A DNA stretch of 64,000 nt, from assembly GCA_025200525.1 (NCBI GenBank), contig CM045762.1, positions 81,621,893-81,685,892 on the forward strand, given 5' to 3'. The DNA comes from Camellia lanceoleosa. Taxonomy: Eukaryota; Streptophyta; Magnoliopsida; Ericales; Theaceae. The stretch's first letter is position 1. Every line of letters begins with the position of its first letter. Positions 1 through 11,133 of the stretch are shown here, in pieces. Position numbers and translations under genes: made by a program. The notes below the pieces were generated by a model. That model ran no database searches. It was not told where the DNA came from and saw only the letters and a list, made by a program, of their open reading frames with translations.

Positions 1-115
1 TAAAACAATAAATCCGGAGCATAGTCAAGTCAGGTGTTCCTGCGCCCCCTCCCAGAGTTGGTCGAAGCCTCTGATGCCAAGCTAGGCCCGATCTATGCCT
101 CTTCGTTGAGCTAAT

Positions 116-1325
116 CTACGCACTCATCAAACAAAGTGCAATTGAAAATGAGAGCGGGGGCCAGGAGCTCTCTAGTTCTCCATGCTGTTGTATACCGAGC
201 AAGCTGTGCGCCTCGGATCGGGAATGCAGCTGGTATTCTATCTCTTCTAGTGGACAAGTCTGGTCATGACCGAATTGACGTCGGATCCAGAACGGAAAAT
301 AGAAGACGTAGTGAGTCAAGCCAATCAGCTGAATTCCAGGTTGGCGAGTCATACTGTAGCTCATTGCCGGTAGATTGAGCCAAGGACATCGCCAAGCAAT
401 GCGATCCGCGGACAAGCTACACATCCAGTCAAACCACCAACCCTTATCGAGGGTGTCAACTAGGCGTTGCCTGAAGAAGTAACCACGGGCTGAGTATGTT
501 GGGCAAGAATCCACAACCTGCAATTTGTCCATCAACCACACCTGGAAAGGGATGAAAAATGAGAGAACAAAGAATAGAGAGGTGTACGATGAGAAAAAAG
601 TAAGAAAAGGGTGTTGTGAGAAAAACCGAGCTTGAGGGCCAAGTGATGTGAGCAATACATGTGAGAGATGGGGTAGGAAACTTCACTTGCAGTAGTAATG
701 GACTCCCCGCAATTTTCGTTGTTTCGCGACAATAGAAAGCATCCAAGCCCATCAATGTCTCAGCCAAATTCATGACGATGCAACTCTTACCCTCATTCAA
801 ACCTTGGGCGACTTCAATCAGACGAATGCTAGATCCACCGGAGCCCGAGACAAACAGAAAATGAGATAGCATGCACAAACAAAGTGCGTGTTGCCAAAAA
901 CCTTGCCAATGACGATCACCGCGGTCACCGATGCTAGAAAAATGATAAATCAAACTCGGAATGTCCTGCATTCCATCACAAATCAGAGATCGAGCATCAG
1001 GTATGGAGAATCTGCACATTTGTCCTAAGGTTTGGGCATGGCCAAAACGGGGTTGGGGTAGGATCTCTTCATTGCGCTCAGACACCATTAAAATTTAAAA
1101 ATCTTCAAAGGTGGGACATACCTCTTGCCCGCCAAAGCTAAAAACATGTGTCACCAGATTCCAAAACCCTGCCGCGGCATGAAGAAATGGAAAGTGCAGC
1201 GGGGTACGACCCAAAGTGAATAGTGCGTTTACGCCAAAACCCCGGAAATTCAGCTTTTCTGAACCATCCAAGTTGTTAATCCAAGACAAGAGATTTTGGG
1301 CAAGAAATTCTTCAATTTGGAGCAA
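116..1325 (-). pseudogene. Antisense DUF7745-like plant gene remnant with one intron
   Basis: Read on the minus strand, a protein-like frame starts near 1325 and contains GGQEVCPTFEDF. It meets an in-frame stop at 1097-1095 and continues in the same frame to about 687 (SGSGGSSIRLIEVAQGL, then ETLMGLDAFYCRET). It then jumps to another frame at 541 (VWLMDKLQVVD, IAWRCPWLNLP, FPFWIRRQFG) and stops at 118-116. Between the two lies a 145-base segment (686 down to 542) with GT and AG ends, a pyrimidine-rich acceptor and phase 0 on both sides, so it is probably a real intron. The pattern resembles plant DUF7745 proteins often linked to retroelements; that name is from memory. Function is unknown. 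It runs opposite to element A, upstream of its 3' LTR. The stop shows it is decayed. Confidence 0.6.
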
Positions 1326-2329
1326 ATCAGTGTTGAAATGAGAAAAACTACGAAGCTGGGGCCTTTTGTAGGGGATAAGGTTGAATGAAGGACAGGTGTC
1401 AGCATTCTGCTGGTTTCTTCCATTTTTGGCCGGCCGGCCAAGTATGGTGCCGACCGGCCATTACTTTTGGCCGGTTGAGTTTTCTCATGGCCGGTGGCTT
1501 TTCCCTGGGGCCGGTGGTCTTCCCCAAGGTTCCCTGATTTGTTTATGCTCAGAAGTCGGGGAATCCCACCATTTCCAATACCCTCCAGTGTTCAATTCTT
1601 GCGGGGCCGCGCCCATTTGCTTATCGAGTTGTTGTACATTTGCTTATCGAGTTGTACTTCACTCCCTTTAAGTCTTTGATTTGCTTATCGAGTTGTACTC
1701 GCACTTGGTTGGTTATGTCGAGTTTCTCTTCTTTGCTTATTGAGTTGTAAGTGGGTTCACTACCTGATTATTACGATGTGAATGCTCTATTTTCAAACTA
1801 ATCTCATTCACATTGTTATGTGATGTCTTGCGATGCGATGCATAGAACGTGCAAATGTAAGATCTTTTGAACAAAACAACAGTTTCATTTCCATCATATG
1901 TTTTGCAAAAATGCGCAGCTTTGAAAAGTGATAACAAACCCTGCCTGAGGCAGTGCAATGTGCTTAAACCACCAGTAAAAAAGGAAAGTAAAGCAAAAGG
2001 AAAGTAGGGTAGCAGAGTATCGGGATTGCTACTGATAACCCCCTCCTTTTTCTTGAGGTCGATACACCACCTACGTCCTTGTTCAGGGTCAATTATATGG
2101 TTTGGCACCTTCATTATTCAGGATATCGCAAGAAAGCGCACTTTTAAAACATTAGTAGGCTTTTGAGTTGACCTCAGGCCGTATCTTTTTGAGCGACACT
2201 CTGTACGAGCAAGGAACATCCCTTCCCGTATCCTTTTGCATCTCGTGAGCTCCACAACACACTTCGCTTGTACTGTGTTGCAACGCTTTACTTGCAGGTG
2301 TTCGAGTCCTTTTTTTTATATACATGTTA
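1326..2329. other. Non-coding part of element A with GGCC-rich cluster and short repeats
   Basis: No supported gene. Positions 1424-1530 hold a cluster of GGCCGG-type palindromes like those inside the long LTRs. Four copies of a motif close to TTTGCTTATCGAGTTGTA lie between about 1615 and 1747. The rest is unique-looking AT-rich sequence. Short frames here on both strands have no recognisable protein. Confidence 0.55.
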
Positions 2330-2870
2330 CTTGCGTAGACCGCATGTGTATATTCAATTTCATTGCTTGTGTAGATCGCATGTTTTACTTGCGTAGACCG
2401 CATGCCTATGTTCAATTTCATTACTTGCGTAGACCGCATGTTTATGTTCAATTACATTGCTTGCGTGGACCACATGTTTATGTTCAATTACATTGCTTGC
2501 GTGGACCGCATTCTTATGTTCAAATTCACTGCTTGCATAGACCGCATGTTTTTCTTGCGTAGACCGTATGCTTATAATTAATTACACTACTTGCGTAGAC
2601 CGCATGTTTATGAACAATTCCATTACTTGCGTAGACCGCATGTTTTGCTTGCGTGGACCGCATTCTTATGTTCAAATTCATTACTTGCGTAGACCACATG
2701 TTTTGCTTGCGTAGACCGCATGTTTATAATTAATTACACTACTTGCGTGGACCGCATGTTTGTAATCAATTTCATCGCTTGCGTGGACCGCATTCTTATG
2801 TTCAATTTCATTGCTTGCATAAACCGCATGCTCATGTTCAATTTCGTTGCCTGCGTAGACCGCATGCTCC
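2330..2870. repeat. Minisatellite of 36-bp and 22-bp units, about 17 copies
   Basis: The core CTTGCGTAGACCGCATG recurs with starts at 2330, 2366, 2388, 2424, 2460, 2496, 2532, 2554, 2590, 2626, 2648, 2684, 2706, 2742, 2778, 2814 and 2850. Spacing is 36 or exactly 22 bases, the short form being a 14-base deletion. Because 36 is divisible by 3, long spurious frames run through it on both strands. It lies just upstream of the 3' LTR, where Tat/Ogre elements are known to grow tandem repeats. Confidence 0.95.
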
Positions 2871-3371
2871 ACTTACATGTCTGTACCTTCACAGCATTGT
2901 TATGCTTCCCACTTACTTTGCGTTGTCACGCATTTTCAAGTACATTAATATGCATGTTGCTAATCACATTGTACTTGTTAAGTTTGTTTTCTTTGCAGGC
3001 ACGATATTGTATGTACGGTTCATTTGCAACTGGTAGAACCAGATGAACAGGACAGGTATTGTATCATCCGCGTGAGACGTATCGAGAATCGCATAATTCT
3101 CTTACATCCTTTCTGCATTGTAGTGTAGTTTGGTGTACGCTAGCTTAAAACTGTTGCATGTGTGCTTCGTTACAGCGTTCTTTTGCATGATCATAAGTTA
3201 TGTTCGGCTTCTTGCATTGTCTTGCATTTTGCCCATGCCTTCGGGCGCATATCTTGTTTGCCTTGCATGTTTGTCTAAGTCTTCGGCCTTGTCAAAAATG
3301 GGTTGTCTCTGGGCTTTGACATTCACTCCCGTCATTGTTATGACTTTCGAGTTCTGTCAAAGAGGGACAAC
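2871..3371 (+). other. 3' untranslated region of element A
   Basis: A T-rich non-coding stretch between the minisatellite and the LTR. It shares a block with the end of element C (around 46920-47008): a GGGCTTTGACATTCACTC motif followed by the purine tract. No gene seen. Confidence 0.6.
3357..3371 (+). other. Polypurine tract of element A
   Basis: TCAAAGAGGGACAAC lies immediately before the TG of the 3' LTR. The same sequence precedes element C's 3' LTR at 46994-47008. It would prime plus-strand DNA synthesis. Confidence 0.8.
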
Positions 3372-6300
3372 TGTAGACACCCCATTTTTGACCGTCCTCA
3401 AGACTTGGACGTCACTGATTGAACACTCAGTGATCACCCTTGTTCGTGTTCGTTTTGAGTTCCCGGAGGCCTCGGCTGCGCGCCTTGCCTCAAGATCTCT
3501 TAACTCGTTCGTTTAGTGTTTGGTTTTGCACCAAACACTTGTGTTCTTGCCTTGGAAGGCCGGGAATGGCTTGTTGGTCATCCCCACACTCCACCGGCCC
3601 TCCCTTTACCTCACCGGCTTTTCCTTGTTACCACCGACCATTGTTGTTTGTTATCAATGGCTGGTCAACACTGTGTGTGGCCGGCCGGCACCTTTTTTGG
3701 CCGGTGACCTATTTTTTCGGCCGGTGACTCTTCTGCATCCCTTCAGGCTTGGTGTATGCCAGCTGTGCCAGCTGGAATACACCAACACCACTCCCCATGC
3801 ACGGCGATGGCTGTTTTGAGCCCTTGACCCTCTAGTTCCTTCTAGAAGGATGAACCCTTGGCCAAGCTTCTTGGGGAAGCTTGGCCAGCTGTCTTAGCTT
3901 CTTCTAGAAGCCTTGACTCCTTTGCACCCTTTGCCCCTTTTCATTTAGCTTCTTTGAGAAGCTTCAAGCTTCTTTTTTGTTTATATAAGCCCCTCTTCTT
4001 CCCCATTAGCTAGGGTTAGAAGTTTTGAACATAAAAACCAGAGGATAGATACATACACACTTGTGATATACTCTCTCTCTCTATATTCCCCTCTCTCTCA
4101 TCCTTTGTGTGTGTTTTGTGGCCTAAAAATGTATTTTTTACCTTAGTTTTGCACTAACACACACTACCACACCTTACTTCGACTTTGAGGGACTTAGAGG
4201 GTTGGTTTTTGAGTTTTTGGACTTGTTTTGATCAGAAGAGAGTGGCTCGACCTGCTGTTCTTGAGGTGTTCTTCAAGAGTAGCTACTTTGCTTTAGTTTC
4301 CCCAATCTTGCATTGGCTTTTGACCTATCTTGCATATTGATTTGAGCTTTGTGTATAACTAAGAAAAGTCCTATATTTGTATGCTTTAAATACTTCATTA
4401 AGGTCATTTTGTGGTTTGGGGTCGAACTCACCCTCTTAGGCCTTATTTGGCCCTTTTGGTGCTTCTATTGTTAGGCTTCATTTGCTTGAGTGTTTTGTTC
4501 TTTTCACCACTGAAATCCAGTGGATTTCTAGTGGTAAAGAAGAGGGTTAGAGGTCTTTTATAGGGGAGGGACCTTTGTCCCTCTTTTATCCTTGTTTCGG
4601 CTTAAAGAGCAATATGCATGCTTGGTTTGTTTTTGGCTCCATGTCAGATGTTTTTGGTGCTATTTAGGTCACATGTTGTCTCTATTTTTGGTCGGATTTG
4701 TGGCCTTTTACATACTTAATATACTTGCTTTGTATTCCCTTGTTTGTGCCTAGAAGTGCATCATGACTTTTGGCTACCATGCTCTCATATCTTGGCTTTA
4801 CTTTGTGAAGTTTGTGGCCATAGTTTATCATGCTTAAGGTCTATTGGCCACTGATTTGGTCTTGTTTGGCATGTTTGGTATAGTTGCTTCACATTTTGGC
4901 TTGTGAGCCTTGAATGTGTGAATCATAAACATGCATTGGTTAGGCTATTTCAATGATTTGGAATCATTTAACATGCTATTTCAGTCCCTATACCATGCTT
5001 ACATGTCTCCATTTATCATCTCATTCATGCCTTGAAGAGTTGGCCTTTCATGACTAGGAATAGGTCATTGTGCATAGCCCTATGGTTGAGGCTTTGGGGC
5101 TGCCATATCAGGGATATTTGGGGCTTATTTTGCATGTTAAAATTCTGTTTTTGGATGTATGGTTCATGCCATGTTTGCTTAGGGTAGTGGTAGTAGAATG
5201 CCCCTTTATTATGCCTTAGCTTTGGGCCTCTTTGACTTGCATGTTTGTTGTGCATTTTGTCCATCATTTGGGATGCTTTTGACCACTGTTTTGGGGTGGG
5301 CTGAGGTCTCCCCCTTCATGGTCTAAGTCCACCATGGCTTACTTGTCGCATGTTCGTTGCATGTTTGATTCATAATGTGTTGTCACGTGCTAGTTCTTTT
5401 GCATACTTGCCATAACATATTGCATTGCATTTTGCATGCCTTGCATCTTAATCTTATGTTGCATCTTTGAGCCATGTTTGCATAACATGCATTACATTGC
5501 TTGGTTTGGGGTGTCAAGCCAAGTGTGAGGATTGAGAAGTGTTTATACTTCAAGTGATGTAACACGTCTCAACTCTCGGTCACCGAGGCCCCTGACTTTG
5601 ACATGATAGGGTCTTGGTATTCATTTGTGTGTTGCATGCATTTTCATTGAATTGCAACCTTGGCCTCTTAGGCCATCATGCATCAAAATGCACAATTGAT
5701 GGCTCGAGGATCGAGGGCCACGCTCCCTTGAGTCCATTGCATGATGGGGAGTGTGGCCATGCTTACATTTGCTTGAAATTCCATGCCATACACTGTCTGT
5801 CCTTTGTTGTTGTCAAAAACCAGATTCTCCAGGGAGTTTTGGCCGGTCGGCTGGACATAGTGTCGGCCGGCCATTTATTTTGGCCGATAGTAAAAAAATG
5901 GTGGCCACTGGTCTCCCCCTTTGGCCGATGGCATTTGTGTCTGGCCGGTGGCATTCCTCAGCACCCATAGATCATATTTCAAGACTTTGGCAATTTTCAG
6001 AAGAAGCAGGGCAGTGTAAACAGAGATAGCAGTGGCATGGTACGGGTTTTCCAGGCGGGACGGACTCGAGCATGCATCATTCGCGCATTCTTCCTTCTAT
6101 TTATTTGCATATTCAATTTGTTAATTGAGTTAGAAATTTTGTAATAATTAATTAGCTAGGGTAGTTGATTTATTAATCCAGACTGTAATATTTATTTGGA
6201 CCCTCCGAGTGAGGGCAATTGTGTAATAAGTGTGCGTGAGTGTGTGTATGTCTTTCAACCACGTCTTTCTCCCTTTTACTTACCTGCTTTCAATGGTTAG

Positions 6301-7318
6301 TATTAGGGCATATTTATTTTAACATCCTTATGCTATGCATGCGTGCATCATTCATCTGTATTGTATGCACTGGGCTCGGCGCATCATACTAACTGCATTG
6401 TACTTCAATTCCAAGTTGAATACGTGTTATTTGTAGCATTTCACATGTCATTGTAGATTAGCCGAGCCTATTCTAGTGACATTCTGTATGTGATGCATTA
6501 GCCATTTTTAACATGAACTAGGATCATGCATGATTACTAACTAGTTTATGTTTTGGCACGGAGTACTAGGTAAGCTTTTATGCTTTAGCATACCGCATGC
6601 GTGTGAGTGTTGCCATAATAACGTGATTGCCATGAGGCTAGCTGCTTATATGATATAACTGCTTGAATGCCTGTGGATGGAGGTTGAATTACCTAAATTG
6701 GAATAATGCATTAAAACTGTGAATTTTAAGCTCACTAGATAGTGGCAAAACCACCTTTTCTAAAGTCCACTTGAGGGTGGCAAAATCTGTATTTTAGCAT
6801 ACTTGAGAGTAGCAAACCATTTTCAAAACAAACATGAAATGTTTTGTTCCAATTTAGGTGATTTGGTCTATACTTGTTTGCTGTGTGCATAACATAGTAA
6901 ATCTAGGCTAAATAACTGGAATAAGAACACATAAACATTTTCAAAATTGGATATCATGGTTAGTAGAGGCCGATCTTCGGATCGGGCGAGAGGGGGTGCT
7001 CATAGCTGACCTGCCCCAATCATACCCAAGTTCCCGAGCCGAGGCAACTTTGGTGATGACGGACACGTGGCCTTTGGCACCGAGTCAGGGTTTCCTAAAT
7101 TCCCCCATTAAAAAATATTTAGGTGGCGACTCTGTATCTGGCAAAGCAGTTCATGTTTGGCACTTATCTAAAAAAAATCTATTTTTTCTCAAAACGATTT
7201 GCCGGATTTGGACTCTTTGGTTCAGATTTAGAACCGTGACAAATTGAGTCCGAACTGTAGTAAACCCAAATGAAGAGAACGGGATTCATCCTCCTGGGAT
7301 GTGCGGGGGACGTCTACA
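3372..7318 (+). repeat. 3' LTR of element A (LTR family 1), 3947 bp
   Basis: Starts TGTAGACACCCC after the polypurine tract and ends GTCTACA before element B sequence. It aligns along its length with the LTRs at 27495-30955 and 53107-57337, including the shared start, GGCCGG clusters near 3677-3730 and 5838-5955, and the distal block GATCGGGCGAG plus ATATTTAGGTGGCGACTC. Small open frames inside are incidental; no gene is supported. A TATA box and a CT-rich stretch around 3980-4100 suggest the U3/R junction. Confidence 0.9.
3982..3989 (+). promoter_or_regulatory. Putative LTR promoter TATA box
   Basis: TATATAAG about 610 bases into the LTR, followed by GCCCCTCTTCTTCCCC and an A-rich start region. 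Equivalent boxes occur in the related LTRs at 27896 and 53587. Function is inferred from position only. Confidence 0.5.
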
Positions 7319-7782
7319 AAATGTTCAAACCTTTACATAATTAAAAATCAAAAAGAAAACAAAGTAATTACATGGCTAGGGTTTCATCAAAACCCTAGAA
7401 AAGACGACTAGCCACTCATAGAGAAGTGGAATGAGGTAGATGGAGAAGAAACCACAATGGGAGAAATTGTTGAAGCTTTTTGTTTCTCTTCCGTTACAAA
7501 CCCTAGCCTCTCCCTTTAGGTCAAAACAATTTCAGAACCCTAGAAAAGCCTTTTCCTTTTCTTTTTATACTTCTACTCACTTCCAAACAGGTTTAAAACA
7601 TCAGTTTGGCTTTTCCAGAAAAAGTCAACTTTGTCTAAATTTTGTCTTTTTGCCCATTTTATGCTCCGACGATGTACAACCTGATTGACATTCAACACAC
7701 ATAAAGTATACGGTTTGACCAGCAAGTGAAGTTAAGAGACTCTAATTAACGGCCTCAATGATGTACAATTTGGCCTTAATCA
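7319..7782 (-). repeat. 3' LTR of element B, truncated by insertion of A
   Basis: Aligns base for base in length (464) with 19474-19937, at about 95-96% identity by eye. In element orientation it starts TGATTAAGGCC at 7782. The remainder of the LTR is absent because element A's LTR abuts at 7318. Confidence 0.92.
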
Positions 7783-7795
7783 CATCCCCCAACTT
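7783..7795 (-). other. Polypurine tract of element B
   Basis: On the minus strand AAGTTGGGGGATG lies directly before the LTR start TGATTAAGG, as expected for the plus-strand primer. Confidence 0.8.
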
Positions 7796-7826
7796 ACAAC
7801 TTGCTAGTCCTCAAGCAAGTAAAATA

Positions 7827-7858
7827 AAATAAAATAAAATAAAATAAAATAAAATAAA
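7827..7858. repeat. AAAAT pentanucleotide microsatellite
   Basis: Six or more consecutive copies of TAAAA directly beside the 3' end of element B. Simple repeat with no gene content. Confidence 0.9.
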
Positions 7859-8356
7859 ACAAAATCTATCTATTTCTTCTTTCATGGGAAAAACGGTTAC
7901 ATTTAGCATATGCAACAAGCCTTTAAACCACAAGGTTACCCCAAGTGGACGAGTAAAGTCTCGTGAGGGTTTCCAGAAATGATACCCACAAACATTAACA
8001 TATTCATATATACTCAACAACAAATGACCACACTACTCTACTTAACAATCAACTTATGTGCCACTACAATGTGATATTGAGACATCATGAGTCATTAAAG
8101 GCACAGTGGACAAGCATGAAGGAACCTATTGAGTCAAAACCACAATTCAGTTAATACAAAAGTAAAGTCTCCTGTACTTGTGCATGCTAGTAAACAAGTC
8201 ATGAGTACCTTTGGTGTAAAGTGCAATCTCCATATTAGTTAACTATTCACTATAATAGCCCAGTGTAACTCATAATAACACCCAACATATACAGAAAAAC
8301 TAACATGTTGCAGCCAAGATTGTCAAAAGTTTTTTTTTTTTTTTTTTTTTTAAATG

Positions 8357-8693
8357 ACTGTGCAATGTCCTGATCCATTAAACTTTCTAATCAACCCATG
8401 TAACAAGAATTGGGCCAATGACTCCCAAACCAGACGGTTTTAGGGCATTAGGCGTAGAGACACCCCTACGGGCTTAATAACCCGAGTTGAAAAGGCTACG
8501 AATCCGAACAAGTCATTCTTCTTATTTTTCCTTAACTGTGCAATGTCCAAGTCCCTTAAGCTTTCTAATCAACTAATGTAGCAAGTTTTGGGCCAATGAC
8601 TCCCAAACCAGACGGTTTTAGGGCATTAGATGTAGAGACACCCCTACGGGCTTAATAACTCGAGTTAAAAAGGCTACGAACCCAAACAAGTCA
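8357..8693. repeat. Direct duplication with 178-bp period, two copies
   Basis: Copy 1 is 8357-8514 and copy 2 is 8535-8693. Both start ACTGTGCAATGTCC and end AACAAGTCA, and share CCAGACGGTTTTAGGGC and CACCCCTACGGGC. A poly-T tract flanks each copy. Confidence 0.92.

Positions 8694-8695
<2 letters not shown>

Positions 8696-8736
<41 letters not shown>
8696..8736. repeat. Poly-T tract of about 41 bases
   Basis: Uninterrupted T run after the second copy of the 178-bp duplication. Length may vary between assemblies. Confidence 0.9.
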
Positions 8737-8741
<5 letters not shown>

Positions 8742-9094
8742 TTGGCTCCTCATTTATTCTTTTCTGCAACTCTAGCTATTATCAATGATGTACACCAGAG
8801 ATTATAATAAAAAGATCACCGCTATGATAGTGTGTTCATGTGAATTAAGGCATACTCATGACAAGTGTACTAAAACCACAAACGCAGACAACTCTCCTCG
8901 TGCAAACATCGCATGCAAGTATCTACCCAATAAATTCTTTTCATACAAGTCTACTATGCTCGCCAATTAACATATGCAAATATCATCACCCTACTAGCAA
9001 AAAGTCATATCAAGTGAAGTAATGCAATCAAGTGAAACAAGTATAAGCATGAATTATGAGCCAAATAGAAATGCACAAAAGAAAATATAACCCT

Positions 9095-9107
9095 CATCCC
9101 CCAACTT
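9095..9107 (-). other. Internal second copy of element B polypurine tract
   Basis: CATCCCCCAACTT is identical over 13 bases to 7783-7795. The following bases also match loosely (GTCCTCAA then an A-rich AAGTAAA). It could be an internal plus-strand primer or the trace of a duplicated element end. Confidence 0.6.
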
Positions 9108-10266
9108 GAGTATGGTATTGTCCTCAATGGAAAAGTAAAGAGAAATGAGAGAATATTACTAGAATTGTAGGTGCACATCCAGGTAGGCAGAGAGTAACAT
9201 ATATACACTCCACACTGTTTTTTTTTTTTTATTTATTTAATTTTTATAATTTTTATAATTTTTTTTTGTGTAAATAAAAACAAAAATAATTAAATAAATG
9301 AATAAAAATGACCTTAAACTAAATTAACTAAATTATAAACTAAACTAAATTAAAAAATAACTAAACTACAAAAGAGACTAAATTAATAAAATAACCTAAA
9401 CTAACCGATTTTTTTTTATATATATATTTTTTAATATTTGTTATATATATAAATAATTTTTTTTTTTTGGCTAATAGAAGAGAAGAAAATAAAATAAAAT
9501 AAAATAAAAACTAAACTACTTATTAATTAAATGAACAATTACAGTATAGAAGAAAAAATAAAAATAACATCACTAATTACACAAGTATAATAAAAATAAA
9601 AAATAAAACCAAAATCTACTAACTAATTAAACTAACCAGAATCACTACGAAGCAATTTAAACTAAACAAATATAGCAAATAAAAAAAAACTAAATTATGA
9701 TTATTGTTATTACTATGATTTTTGAGATTTTTTTTAACGAAAATAGAAAATAGAAAAATAATAAATAAATAAATAAATAAATAATATGATTTTATTTATT
9801 TATTTATATATATATATTTTAATATATATATATAAAATAATAATAATAATAATAATAAAGTTTATAAATAAAATAATTATATATTTATTTATTTATTTGT
9901 AAAATTTATTTAGATATTTATTTAAAATTTATTAACTTTAATAAATTAAAAATGAAAGAAAAGAAAAGAAAATAATAATAAAAAAAAAAACAAAGCCACA
10001 TGTGCAATTTGCTGCACATGGCCCCGCACCGCACTTGCGGCAATTTGTCTCCGCGCAAAAATTTTTGTTTTATTTTGTTATGTTTTTTTTTTTTTAATCG
10101 TCGTCCCACACGTGCGGCTTGGTCAATGCTCCACCATTTGCACTTGCTTATTTAGCAGTGCACAACTTGTTGATTTGTGAGATTTTGCCCCATGTGCTTG
10201 CACAGTGCCGTACATGTGGGCCATCTTTTTATTTTTTTTTATTTGGTTAATAGAAGTACAACACAG

Positions 10267-10303
<37 letters not shown>

Positions 10304-10327
10304 GTAAAATTGAACAAGTATGAAAAC

Positions 10328-10361
<34 letters not shown>
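10328..10361. repeat. ATT trinucleotide microsatellite
   Basis: About eleven consecutive TTA units in the AT-rich 3' region of element B. Confidence 0.9.
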
Positions 10362-11133
10362 TTAATTTTTAAATTGAATAAGTATAACCCTTTTTTTTTA
10401 ATTTAAAAAAAAAAAACACATAAAATAAACATGAAAGCATGCTTTTTTTTTTTTAAACTAACTCTCAGCACCTAACAAAAGGCACCAGAGTTATGGCATA
10501 AAGTTGCCACTTCAGAATCCCCCAAGTAATAAAACCCAACGTAGTTTATAGCCTTCGGGGTAGTACAACCGAAATATACTCAACCATTTCTACCTTCAAT
10601 TGACATCTGAAATAGATATAGCACATAAGAACATAATGGAATGCCCACTAAAGGTATAATTTTCATGCGAAAACCACGGGTACTATTTTTTTCCCTAACT
10701 GTGTTTGTAACTTTCCCTATTCTCCAACAGGGTGACAGACTAGGTTGATTCGGTATCCAGAATCGAGGTGCATAAAGCTACCTCAACCTATGGGGTTGCC
10801 ATACATAGTTCAAGCCGAGGTAGTTTTGAAGCAATCTCCACACCCCTGGGTATTTAAACCAGACTCTAGTCTCGAAAATCCCAAACATTTGTGTTCTAGG
10901 CTTTGCCATTTGAACTCTAGTTTCCACCGTCTCAGTTGGTCTCCTAGGAACTCACTATAAACACGGTTAGGTGGCTATACCAGACTGTCAGATGCCGTTC
11001 AGGCACGGCTAACACCAAAGGAATTACATCTTTAGAGGATTTAAAGTCTCCTAGACGCAAGTAAAGCATGACGAGAACAAAGAAAAACAAAATAGCATAG
11101 AAGGAAAAGAAACGAGAACAAGAAATTAATCCA

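Larger units (their letters stand above)
1..7318 (+). mobile_element. Element A: 3' part of a Tat/Ogre-type Ty3/gypsy LTR retrotransposon
   Basis: A plus-strand element enters from the left edge and ends at 7318. Visible parts in order are an antisense gene remnant, a GGCC-rich stretch, a 36/22-bp minisatellite, a purine-rich tract ending just before 3372, and a long LTR with TG and CA ends. The LTR is clearly related to those at 27495 and 53107. A very long LTR, an antisense extra gene and a tandem-repeat-rich 3' region together are typical of the Tat/Ogre branch. Gag and pol are not in the window. Its right flank is the interior of element B's 3' LTR, so A inserted into B. Confidence 0.8.
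7796..11133. other. Non-coding 3' region of element B
   Basis: About 3.3 kb between the integrase stop and the PPT. It is very AT-rich, with poly-T runs (8329-8352, 8696-8736, 10269-10298), AT and TTA microsatellites and A-rich stretches. Athila elements often carry an envelope-like frame in this position. I looked for one on the minus strand and found no open frame of meaningful length. It holds a 178-bp direct duplication and a second copy of the PPT (9095-9107). Confidence 0.7.

Noticed and set aside
2330..2870. 36-bp repeats that could suggest a CRISPR array
   Set aside because: Units are head to tail with no unique spacers, two fixed lengths, and a plant retrotransposon context.
2152..3046. 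Long frames on both strands encoding a 12-residue repeat
   Set aside because: The 36-bp minisatellite is divisible by three, so frames stay open by chance; the 22-bp units break them.
5614..5970. 118-codon plus-strand frame in element A LTR
   Set aside because: Not preserved in the related LTRs at 27495 and 53107, and no known domain.
7811..8023. Minus-strand 70-codon frame with repeated FILFY
   Set aside because: It reads through an AAAAT microsatellite and LTR-adjacent non-coding sequence.
7796..11133. Possible Athila envelope-like gene downstream of integrase
   Set aside because: No open frame of suitable length on the minus strand; only low-complexity sequence.
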